Of a stretch of 64,000 bases of DNA, positions 8,613-18,426 are shown in pieces. Position 1 is the stretch's first letter. Each line of letters begins with the position of its first letter. The notes under the pieces are model-generated. The model did no database searches and was not told the origin of the DNA. It was given only the letters and a program-made list of their open reading frames with translations. Source of the DNA: Streptomyces poonensis (GTDB lineage: Bacteria; Actinomycetota; Actinomycetes; Streptomycetales; Streptomycetaceae); the NCBI RefSeq assembly GCF_014650915.1, contig NZ_BMVW01000001.1:248001-312000 (forward strand). Direction: 5' to 3'. Position numbers and translations under genes: made by a program.

Positions 8613-9815
8613 ATGACCAAGACCGGAAACCGGCGTCCGCGCTGGGCGGGGGGCCTGACGGCGCTCGTCACGGCCGCGGCGCTTTCGGCCATCACTCTCC
8701 CGGCGTACGCCGCGCCCCAGGGGCGCATACTCGGCGCCGGCGAACCCGGTTCCGTGAGCGGGAGCTACATAGTGACGCTCAAGGGCGGGACGACGGCCCG
8801 TTCGGCGGCCGGCCAGGGCGTCGCCGAGACATACGGAGCGAAAATAGGCCACATCTACAGCTCGGTCCTGAACGGCTACTCCGTCCGTACCGGCGAGCGG
8901 CAGGCCCGGAAGCTCGCGGCGGACCCGCGCGTCGCGTCCGTCGTACAGGACACCCGGGTGGCGTACGACGACACCCAGAAGAAGCCGCCGTCGTGGGGCC
9001 TGGACCGGATCGACCAGCCGGACCTGCCCCTCGACGAGAGCTACACCGCGCCGGAGCCGGAGGGCGAGGGCGTCACCGCGTACGTCATCGACACCGGCGT
9101 ACGGACCAGCCACCAGGACTTCGGCGGCCGGGCGAGCAGCGGCTGGGACTTCGTCGAGAACGACGCGGTCGCCCAGGACGGCAACGGGCACGGCACCCAC
9201 GTCGCGGGCATCGTCGCGGGCACCACGTACGGCGTCGCCAAGAAGGCGCGGGTCGTCGCCGTCCGCGTGCTCGACGACGCCGGCTCGGGCACCACCGCCC
9301 AGGTCATCGCCGGCATCGACTGGGTGACGAAGAACGCGCACAAGCCCGCGGTGGCCAATCTCAGCCTCGGCGGCTTCGCCAACGAGCAGCTCGACGCGGC
9401 CGTGCGCACCTCGATCGCGTCCGGCGTCACCTACGCGGTGGCGGCCGGAAACGACAACCTCGCGGCCGGTCTCTACTCCCCCGCCCGTGTCAAGGAGGCG
9501 ATCACGGTCGGCGCCACCGACCGCCGCGACCGGCGCGCGTCCTTCTCCAACTGGGGCCCGTCCCTCGATGTGTTCGCGCCGGGTGTGTCGATCACGTCCG
9601 CGTGGAACACAAGTGATACCGCCAAGGCCACCCACGACGGTACGTCGATGGCGACGCCGCACGTCACGGGCGCCGCCGCGCTCTATCTCGCCGACCACCC
9701 GGGCGACGGCCCGGACGAGGTGAGCGAGGGCCTCGCGAACGCCGCCGTCGCCGAAAAGGTAACGGGGCGCGGCCTCGGATCGCCGGATCGGCTGCTTCAG
9801 GTGAACAGGCCGTAA
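8613..9815 (+). CDS. Secreted subtilisin-like serine protease, peptidase family S8
   Basis: 400 aa. Signal peptide of about 33 residues (RRPRWAGG, hydrophobic stretch, AYA-AP). An inhibitor-I9-type propeptide follows (SYIVTLKGG to about residue 117), then the S8 domain. Catalytic triad: D160 in YVIDTGV, H193 in GHGTHVAG and S345 in GTSMATPH. There is no C-terminal extension, so it is a soluble exported protease of the S8A (proteinase K) type. The start ATG 8613 sits behind GAGGAGGGG. The gene interrupts the glg cluster but has no evident metabolic link. A strong hairpin follows it, so it should not feed transcription into glgE. Confidence 0.95.
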   Translation: MTKTGNRRPRWAGGLTALVTAAALSAITLPAYAAPQGRILGAGEPGSVSGSYIVTLKGGTTARSAAGQGVAETYGAKIGHIYSSVLNGYSVRTGERQARKLAADPRVASVVQDTRVAYDDTQKKPPSWGLDRIDQPDLPLDESYTAPEPEGEGVTAYVIDTGVRTSHQDFGGRASSGWDFVENDAVAQDGNGHGTHVAGIVAGTTYGVAKKARVVAVRVLDDAGSGTTAQVIAGIDWVTKNAHKPAVANLSLGGFANEQLDAAVRTSIASGVTYAVAAGNDNLAAGLYSPARVKEAITVGATDRRDRRASFSNWGPSLDVFAPGVSITSAWNTSDTAKATHDGTSMATPHVTGAAALYLADHPGDGPDEVSEGLANAAVAEKVTGRGLGSPDRLLQVNRP

Positions 9816-9851
9816 CACCAGGAGATTTCCGCACATAACGGGGTAGGCGAA

Positions 9852-9881
9852 ACCGGTCTCGTCCGCACGGACGAGGCCGGT
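9852..9881 (+). terminator. Hairpin terminator after the subtilisin
   Basis: A 14-bp inverted repeat (ACCGGTCTCGTCCG against CGGACGAGGCCGGT, one G-U pair) with a minimal loop, 36 bp after the stop, followed by CTTATG. Confidence 0.75.
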
Positions 9882-9927
9882 CTTATGTGTAGACATACGC
9901 GCGAGTAGTTAACAAAGTGCCGGAATG

Positions 9928-9946
9928 CCCACCCGCGTAAGGTGGG
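9928..9946. promoter_or_regulatory. Inverted repeat upstream of glgE
   Basis: CCCACC-N7-GGTGGG lies about 85 bp before the glgE ATG and contains a -10-like TAAGGT at 9938-9943. It could be an operator or a leader hairpin. No regulator is linked. Confidence 0.3.
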
Positions 9947-10028
9947 AAGGCTCCTCCGGTACGCCCCCCAGGCCCCACCTCCCCCCCACCCTCATCCGCC
10001 TACGACGTTGACGCGGACAGGAGCGGTC

Positions 10029-12115
10029 ATGCCCGCCACGCACCACTCGTCAGCACCTCCGACGACCAGCACCACCCCGGGGCCGCGTGTGCCCCGGGCG
10101 AGTGCCGGCCCGCCCGCCGCGGCGCCGGACCTCCCCCTGATCGGCCGGATACCCGTCCTCGACGTCCGGCCGGCGGTCCATCACGGGCGCCGTCCGGCGA
10201 AAGCGGTGGTGGGCGAGGAGTTCGAGATCTCCGCGACGGTGTTCCGGGAAGGGCACGACGCGGTCGCCGCGAACGTCGTGCTGACGGACCCCGAGGGGCG
10301 TACGGGTCCGTGGACGCCGATGCGGGAACTCGCGCCCGGCACCGACCGCTGGGGCGCCACCGTCTCCCTGCCGGCCGAGGGCCGGTGGACGTACCGGGTG
10401 GAGGCCTGGGGCGACCCGGTCACCACCTGGCGGCACCATGCGCGGATCAAGATCCCCGCGGGGATCGACACGGAACTCGTCCTGGAGGAGGGCGCGCTGC
10501 TGCACGAGCGGGCCGCCGAGGGCGTGCCGAAGCGCGGGCCCGAGCGGAAGGTCCTGCGCGCCGCGGTGGCCGCGCTGCGGGACGCCGGACGCCCGGTGGC
10601 CGCCCGGCTCGCCGCGGCGTTGACGCCGGAGGTGGACGCGGTGCTGGCGCGGTACCCGCTGCGCGAGCTGGTCACCGCCTCGCCCGAGCTGGCGCTGCGG
10701 GTGGAGCGGGAACGCGCCCTGTACGGCGCCTGGTACGAGTTCTTCCCGCGCTCCGAGGGCACCCCCGACCGGCCCCACGGCACCTTCCGCACCGCCGCCC
10801 GCCGGCTGGACGCCATCGCGGCGATGGGCTTCGACGTGGTCTACCTGCCCCCCGTCCAACCCATCGGCCACACCTGGCGCAAGGGCCCGAACAACACCCT
10901 GGCCGCCGGCCCCGACGACGTCGGCGTGCCCTGGGCCATCGGCTCCGCCGAGGGCGGCCACGACGCGATCCACCCCCAGCTGGGCACCCTGGAGGACTTC
11001 GACCACTTCGTGCACCGGGCGGGCGAGCTGGGCCTGGAGGTGGCCCTGGACTTCGCGCTGCAGTGCTCCCCGGACCATCCCTGGGTGGAGAAGCACCCCG
11101 AGTGGTTCCACCACCGCCCGGACGGCTCCATCGCCTACGCCGAGAACCCGCCCAAGAAGTACCAGGACATCTATCCGCTCGCCTTCGACGCCGACTTCGA
11201 CGGGCTGGTCGCGGAGACGCTGCGGATCCTGCGGCACTGGATGGCGCACGGCGTGCGGATCTTCAGGGTGGACAACCCGCACACCAAGCCGGTGGTGTTC
11301 TGGGAGCGGGTGCTGGGCGACATCAACGCCACCGACCCGGACGTGCTCTTCCTGGCCGAGGCGTTCACCCGCCCGGCCATGATGCACACCCTGGCCGCCG
11401 TCGGCTTCCAGCAGTCCTACACCTACTTCACCTGGCGCAACACCAAGCAGGAGCTGACCGAGTACCTCACCGAGCTGACCGGCCGGGCCGCCGCCTACAT
11501 GCGGCCCAACTTCTTCGTCAACACCCCCGACATCCTGCACGCCTACCTCCAGCACGGCGGCCGGCCCGCCTTCGAGGTCCGCGCCGTCCTCGCCGCCACC
11601 CTCTCCCCCGCCTGGGGCGTGTACTCCGGCTACGAACTGTGCGAGAACACCCCGGCCAAACCCGGCAGCGAGGAGTACCTCAACAGCGAGAAGTACCAGC
11701 TCCGCCCCCGCGACTGGGACACCGCCGAACGCGAGGGCCGCAGCATCGCACCGTTGCTGCGCAGGCTGAACGAGATCCGCCGGAGCAGTCCGGCGCTGCG
11801 GCAGTTGCGGGACCTGCACTTTCACCACGCCGACCAGGACGCGGTGATCGTCTACTCCAAGCGTGCGGGTTCGAACACGGTCGTGGTGGTCGCCAACCTC
11901 GACCCCCACCACACCCAGGAGGCAACCGTCTCGTTGGACATGCCGCAACTCGGCCTGGACTGGCACGAGTCCGTGCCGGTGCGCGACGAGCTCACCGGCG
12001 AGACCTACCACTGGGGCAGGAACAACTACGTGCGCCTCGAGCCGGGCCGCGCCCCCGCGCACGTACTGACCGTCCTGCGACCGTCCAACCCGCAGATCGG
12101 AGGGTCACCCGCAAA

Positions 12116-12119
<4 letters not shown>
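10029..12119 (+). CDS. glgE: Alpha-1,4-glucan:maltose-1-phosphate maltosyltransferase GlgE (GH13_3)
   Basis: 696 aa. It transfers maltosyl units from alpha-maltose-1-phosphate to alpha-1,4-glucan, releasing phosphate. The sequence strongly resembles S. coelicolor GlgE from memory (MPATHHSS start, [28 protein letters not shown]). The catalytic nucleophile is D415 in IFRVDNPHT and the acid/base is E444 in [10 protein letters not shown]. Their 29-residue spacing equals that of D394/E423 in S. coelicolor GlgE. An N-terminal Pro/Ala-rich stretch (residues 10-45) makes it about 20 residues longer than that homologue. The ATG at 10029 has AGGAG 6 nt upstream. It overlaps treS by 4 nt (ATGA), so the two are translationally coupled. 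Confidence 0.97.
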
Positions 12120-13816
<1,697 letters not shown>

Positions 13817-13848
13817 GCACCAGGACACCGCGTAGACACCGCACGGTT

Positions 13849-13882
13849 CCCGGGCGGGGCGGTTTTGCCCGTCCCGCCCGGG
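13849..13882 (+). terminator. Hairpin between treS and pep2
   Basis: A 14-bp stem (CCCGGGCGGGGCGG against CCGTCCCGCCCGGG, one wobble pair) with a TTTTGC loop. It would split glgE-treS from pep2-glgB or act as a partial attenuator. No alternative antiterminator structure is evident. Confidence 0.65.
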
Positions 13883-13954
13883 GCACGCATCAGTAACACC
13901 CCGACTCCCCTGGTCTTCTGGTCTTCCGGGTCACCGGGGAAAGGACACGACGCC

Positions 13955-15442
13955 ATGTCGGAAGCCGCCACCCACTCCGTGCACCCCTCAGCGACGGCCG
14001 GCCCGGGTGCCAAGGCCGCCGCGAGTACCGCCGGTCCCGGTCTGCTCGCGTCGCTGGATCCGCTGTTGCGCGAGTGGCTGCCGCGGCAGCGCTGGTTCGC
14101 CGGCAAGGGCCGCCCGGTGACCGGGTTCACGCTGGTCTCGGCGACCGAACTGCTCCCCGTGCGCTCCAAGCTGGGACTGCTCCATCTGCTGGTGCGGGCC
14201 CACCAGCCGGTCCTGCCGACCCAGGGTGCCTTACCGCACCCCGGTGACTGCTACCAGCTGCTGATCGGGGTGCGCGAGGCCCTGCCGCCCCGGCTCGCGC
14301 CCGCGCTGATCGGGCACCTGGACAAGGGCCCGCTGGCCGGACGGACCGTGTACGAGGCGCTGTACGACATCCGGCCGGCCGAGGTGCTCCTCGAGGCGCT
14401 GCGCACCCGGGCCCACATCGGCGAGCTGCGCTTCGAACGCGACATGCGCCAGGACATCCCCTCCGGACCGGTCCCGCGCAGGGTGACCGCGGAACAGTCC
14501 AACTCCTCGATCGTGTACGGGGATACGTTCATCCTCAAACTGCTGCGGCGGATCGTGTCCGGCACCAACCCGGATCTGGAGCTGCCGCTGGCGCTGGCCC
14601 GCGAGGGCTGCCCCAGGGTTCCGGCACCCGCGGGCTGGCTGCTGGCGGACCTCGGACCGGACCGCGAGTCGTACGTCCTGGGCGTCCTGCAGCCGTATCT
14701 CAAGGGTGCGGCCGACGGCTGGGAGCTGGCCCTGCGGGAGCTGGCCAAGGGCCAGGACTTCACCGCGGAGGCGCGCGCGCTCGGGCGGGCCACGGCCGAG
14801 GTGCACACGGCGCTGGCACGGGTCCTCCCCACGGTCACCCTCGGGCCCACCCAGGTGCAGCTGATGGTGGACGGCATGACGGAGCGGCTGGAGCTCGCCG
14901 CCCAGGCGGTGCCGGCGCTGCAGTTGTACGCTCCGGCGCTGCGCACGGCGTTCGAGGCGCTGGCCGACCTGGCGGCGGAGGGGCGCACCTGGACGGCCCA
15001 GCGCGTGCACGGCGATCTGCACCTGGGCCAGTGCCTGCGCGCACCGGGCGGCGCCTGGTCGCTCATAGACTTCGAGGGCGAGCCGTCGAAGCCGCTCGCC
15101 GAGCGCCGGATGCCGCAGCCGATCGCCCGGGACGTCGCGGGCATGCTGCGCTCCTTCGACTACGCGGCCCACTCGGTGCCCCGGCCGGTGGTCCCCTTGC
15201 GTGCCGATGACGATTCCACCGCGACGGCCGCGGACTGGGCGACCGGCTGCCGGGCCGCCTACTGCACCGGATACGCGGAGGTCTCCGGGCGCGATCCGCG
15301 GACGGATCCCGTGCTGCTGCGCGCCTGCGAGACGGACAAGGCGGTGTACGAGGTCGTGTACGAGGCACGGCACCGCCCCGACTGGCTCCCCGTACCGATG
15401 GCGGCGATACGCCGGCTGGCCGCCGACGAGGACCCCGTCTGA
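13955..15442 (+). CDS. pep2: Maltokinase (ATP:maltose 1-phosphotransferase), Pep2/Mak
   Basis: 495 aa. It phosphorylates maltose to maltose-1-phosphate, the donor for GlgE. An N-terminal cap ([13 protein letters not shown]) is characteristic of maltokinases. The phosphotransferase-like core has the catalytic loop [10 protein letters not shown] (H352, D354) and the metal-binding LIDFEGEP (D372). The ATG at 13955 is preceded by GGGGAAAGGA. An upstream extension to 13865 would translate through the hairpin and was rejected. Codon 93 (14231-14233) is TTA, the only in-frame TTA noticed in any gene of this window. Full translation may therefore need the bldA tRNA. It lies 50 bp before glgB. Confidence 0.96.
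   Translation: MSEAATHSVHPSATAGPGAKAAASTAGPGLLASLDPLLREWLPRQRWFAGKGRPVTGFTLVSATELLPVRSKLGLLHLLVRAHQPVLPTQGALPHPGDCYQLLIGVREALPPRLAPALIGHLDKGPLAGRTVYEALYDIRPAEVLLEALRTRAHIGELRFERDMRQDIPSGPVPRRVTAEQSNSSIVYGDTFILKLLRRIVSGTNPDLELPLALAREGCPRVPAPAGWLLADLGPDRESYVLGVLQPYLKGAADGWELALRELAKGQDFTAEARALGRATAEVHTALARVLPTVTLGPTQVQLMVDGMTERLELAAQAVPALQLYAPALRTAFEALADLAAEGRTWTAQRVHGDLHLGQCLRAPGGAWSLIDFEGEPSKPLAERRMPQPIARDVAGMLRSFDYAAHSVPRPVVPLRADDDSTATAADWATGCRAAYCTGYAEVSGRDPRTDPVLLRACETDKAVYEVVYEARHRPDWLPVPMAAIRRLAADEDPV
14231..14233 (+). promoter_or_regulatory. TTA leucine codon in pep2 (bldA-dependence candidate)
   Basis: In-frame TTA at codon 93 (Gly-Ala-Leu-Pro-His context). In Streptomyces TTA codons are read by the developmentally controlled bldA tRNA. 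This suggests, but does not prove, developmental control of maltose-1-phosphate supply. Confidence 0.7.
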
Positions 15443-15492
15443 CCATCCCCTGCCCACCGCACCGTCCTTGCCCTGCCGAGGAGGCCGTACCT

Positions 15493-18369
15493 GTGACCCC
15501 CCGCCCCCCGTCCGACGACAGCACGCAGCAGAAGGGCGCCACCACGAACGAGCACGAGCACCAGACGGCCGAGGGCACGGCCGCGGCGGCGGCCGCTGCC
15601 GGGAAGACGGTCGCCGAGAAGGCCGTCGCCAAGAAGGCCACCGCGAAGAAGACGGGGGCGAAGAAGACGGGGGCGAAGAAGGCCACAGCGAAGAAGGCGG
15701 GGGCGAAGAAGACCGCCGACGCGCCGGAGAAGGCGGCCAGGAAAACGGCTCCCAGGAAGACAGCCGCCACGAAGGCCGCCGCCGCTGCGGCCGTGGAGGA
15801 GACCACGGGTGCGGCGCGGGCCGTCGGCACCACGGAGACCGCCGCCGAGAAGACCGCGGCGAAGAAGGCCGTCATGAAGAAGACCGCGGCGAAGAAGGCC
15901 GTCGCCAAGAAGGCCACCGCGAAGAAGGCGGCGCCGAAGAAGACCGCTGCGAAGAAGGTGGCCGCCGGCGAGGTGGCGGCCGACACGGTGGGCTCGGTGG
16001 AGCCCGCGGTGCCCGGGACCGCGGTCGCGGAGCACGGCTCTACGGGCGCCGAGCCCCCCACGGTCCCGGGACAGGGCGGCCCCGTCGCCGCTCCCGTCGC
16101 GCCGATCCCCGGTCCCCGGGCCGGGTCCGGCGAGGCCCCCGGGCCGGCGGCCCCCCGCGTTCCCGAGCCGCGCACCCCGTTCTCCCCCGCCGTCGACGGG
16201 GGCGACCGGGAGCGGCTGCTCCACGGCACGCACCACGACCCGCACTCCGTGCTGGGCGCGCACCCCGCGCCGGGCGGCGTGGTGTTCCGGGCCTTCCGCC
16301 CGTACGCCCTCGGGGTCACCGTCGTCACGGACGAGCTGCGGGCCGAGCTGCACGACGACGGCGACGGATTCTTCTCGGCCGTGCTGCCGCTCACGGCGGT
16401 GCCGGAGTCGTACCGGCTGCTGATCGCGTACGAGGGGACGGTGCAGGACACCGAGGACGCGTACCGCTTCCTGCCGGCCATCGGGGAGTTCGACCTGCAC
16501 CTCATCGGTGAGGGGCGGCACGAGCGGCTGTGGGAGGCGCTCGGTGCCCGGCCGATGGTGCACCAGGGCGTGACCGGCACCGCCTTCACCGTATGGGCGC
16601 CGAACGCGCGCGGTGTGCGGCTGGCCGGCACCTTCAACTTCTGGGACGGAACCGGCTTCCCCATGCGTTCGCTCGGTTCGTCGGGCGTGTGGGAGCTGTT
16701 CGTGCCGTCGATAGACGAGGGCGAGCTGTACAAGTTCGAGATCGTCCGGCCGGACGGTACGACGACCCTGCGGGCCGACCCGATGGCCCGCCGTACCGAG
16801 GCCCCGCCGAACACGTCCTCCGTCGTGCACGCCTCGCGCCACGAGTGGGGTGACGCGGAGTGGCTGGCGCACCGGGCGGACCGGCCGGCCCACGAGGCAC
16901 CGTTCTCGGTGTACGAGGTGCACCTGCCGTCCTGGCGTCCGGGCCTGACGTACCGTCAGCTCGCCGAGCAGCTCCCCGCGTACGTCAAGGACCTCGGCTT
17001 CACCCATGTGGAGCTGATGCCGGTCGCCGAGCACCCCTTCGGCGGCTCCTGGGGCTACCAGGTCACCGGCTTCTACGCGCCCACCGCCCGGCTCGGCACC
17101 CCGGACGACTTCAAGTACCTCATCGACGCCCTGCACCGGGCCGGCATCGGCGTGATCATGGACTGGGTGCCCGCGCACTTCCCCAAGGACGACTGGGCGC
17201 TGGCGGAGTTCGACGGCCGTCCGCTGTACGAGCACGAGGACCCACTGCGGGCCGCGCACCCCGACTGGGGAACGCTGGAGTTCGACTACGGGCGGCGGGA
17301 GGTGCGGAACTTCCTGGTGGCCAATGCCGTGTACTGGTGCGAGGAGTTCCACATCGACGGGCTGCGGGTCGACGCCGTCGCCTCGATGCTGTACCTGGAC
17401 TACAGCCGTGAGGACGGCCAGTGGACGCCGAACGAGCACGGCGGCCGGGAGAACCTGGACGCGGTGGCGTTCCTGCAGGAGATGAACGCCACGCTGTACC
17501 GCCGGGTGCCGGGCGTGGTCACCATCGCCGAGGAGTCCACGGCCTGGGACGGCGTCACGCGGGCCACGCACCACATCGGCCCGGGCGGCTTCGGGGGGCT
17601 GGGCTTCGGGCTGAAGTGGAACATGGGCTGGATGCACGACTCGCTCACCTACATGAGCAAGGACCCGGTCCACCGCAAGTACCACCACAACGAGATGACC
17701 TTCTCGATGGTGTACGCCTACAGCGAGAACTACGTTCTGCCCATCTCCCACGACGAGGTCGTCCACGGCAAGCGCTCGCTGGTGTCGAAGATGCCCGGCG
17801 ACTGGTGGCAGCAGCGCGCCAACCACCGGGCCTACCTCGGCTTCATGTGGGCCCACCCCGGCAAGCAGCTCCTGTTCATGGGCCAGGAGTTCGCGCAGGG
17901 CGCCGAGTGGTCGGAGGGCCACGGCCCCGACTGGTGGCTGCTGGATCCCGCGTACGGGGCGGAACCCGACCACCGCGGCGTCCGTGACCTGGTGCGCGAC
18001 CTCAACACCCTGTACCGCGACACCCCGGCGCTCTGGGAGCTCGACACCGAACCCTCCGGGTTCTCCTGGGTGGTGGGGGACGCGGCGGAGGACAACGTGC
18101 TCGCGTTCCTGCGCTTCGGCTCCGACGGCTCACCGCTGCTGGCGGTCTCGAACTTCTCCCCGGTCGTCCGGCACGAGTACCGCCTCGGTGTCCCGGACGA
18201 CGTCCCCGCCTGGCAGGAGGTCCTCGACACGGACGCGGCGGACTACGGCGGCAGCGACGTCCGCACCCCGCACCCGATCAAGCCGGAGGCCCAGCCGTGG
18301 CACGGGCGTCCGGCCAGTATCCGGCTGACACTGCCGCCGCTGGCGACGGTCTGGCTGCGGCCGGCGTAG
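15493..18369 (+). CDS. glgB: 1,4-alpha-glucan branching enzyme with a long Lys/Ala-rich N-terminal tail
   Basis: 958 aa. It introduces alpha-1,6 branches into the glucan made by GlgE. The enzyme begins near residue 236, with two CBM48-like segments ([35 protein letters not shown]) and a GH13_9 core. Catalytic residues are D627 ([10 protein letters not shown]), E680 (IAEESTAW) and D754 ([12 protein letters not shown]). Branching enzymes are usually about 640-780 aa. Here residues 38-157 form a basic histone-like tail of AKK/KKA repeats in two blocks (about 43-73 and 115-157), joined to the enzyme by a Pro/Ala/Gly linker (160-230). The DNA of the tail holds a 34-bp exact repeat (15618-15651 and 15894-15927). 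The GTG start has GAGGAGG upstream. It could bind DNA, polyphosphate or another polyanion, but this is inference. Confidence 0.95.
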   Translation: MTPRPPSDDSTQQKGATTNEHEHQTAEGTAAAAAAAGKTVAEKAVAKKATAKKTGAKKTGAKKATAKKAGAKKTADAPEKAARKTAPRKTAATKAAAAAAVEETTGAARAVGTTETAAEKTAAKKAVMKKTAAKKAVAKKATAKKAAPKKTAAKKVAAGEVAADTVGSVEPAVPGTAVAEHGSTGAEPPTVPGQGGPVAAPVAPIPGPRAGSGEAPGPAAPRVPEPRTPFSPAVDGGDRERLLHGTHHDPHSVLGAHPAPGGVVFRAFRPYALGVTVVTDELRAELHDDGDGFFSAVLPLTAVPESYRLLIAYEGTVQDTEDAYRFLPAIGEFDLHLIGEGRHERLWEALGARPMVHQGVTGTAFTVWAPNARGVRLAGTFNFWDGTGFPMRSLGSSGVWELFVPSIDEGELYKFEIVRPDGTTTLRADPMARRTEAPPNTSSVVHASRHEWGDAEWLAHRADRPAHEAPFSVYEVHLPSWRPGLTYRQLAEQLPAYVKDLGFTHVELMPVAEHPFGGSWGYQVTGFYAPTARLGTPDDFKYLIDALHRAGIGVIMDWVPAHFPKDDWALAEFDGRPLYEHEDPLRAAHPDWGTLEFDYGRREVRNFLVANAVYWCEEFHIDGLRVDAVASMLYLDYSREDGQWTPNEHGGRENLDAVAFLQEMNATLYRRVPGVVTIAEESTAWDGVTRATHHIGPGGFGGLGFGLKWNMGWMHDSLTYMSKDPVHRKYHHNEMTFSMVYAYSENYVLPISHDEVVHGKRSLVSKMPGDWWQQRANHRAYLGFMWAHPGKQLLFMGQEFAQGAEWSEGHGPDWWLLDPAYGAEPDHRGVRDLVRDLNTLYRDTPALWELDTEPSGFSWVVGDAAEDNVLAFLRFGSDGSPLLAVSNFSPVVRHEYRLGVPDDVPAWQEVLDTDAADYGGSDVRTPHPIKPEAQPWHGRPASIRLTLPPLATVWLRPA
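15600..15964 (+). repeat. Tandem KKA-coding repeats in glgB
   Basis: Degenerate repeats of Ala-Lys-Lys triplets, with a 34-bp exact duplication (15618-15651 and 15894-15927) and shorter direct repeats of GACCGCGGCGAAGAAGGCCG near 15851 and 15881. Such tracts can change length by slippage or recombination. Confidence 0.8.
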
Positions 18370-18375
18370 CGGCGG

Positions 18376-18410
18376 CGTAGGGGCGTGGCGCGTCTCGCCG
18401 CGCCCCTACG
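18376..18410. terminator. Bidirectional terminator between glgB and the helicase
   Basis: A 10-bp outer stem (CGTAGGGGCG/CGCCCCTACG), a 1x1 mismatch, an inner GGCG/CGCC stem and a 5-nt loop, placed between convergent genes. Confidence 0.85.
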
Positions 18411-18426
18411 AGGTGCCCGCCGGCGG

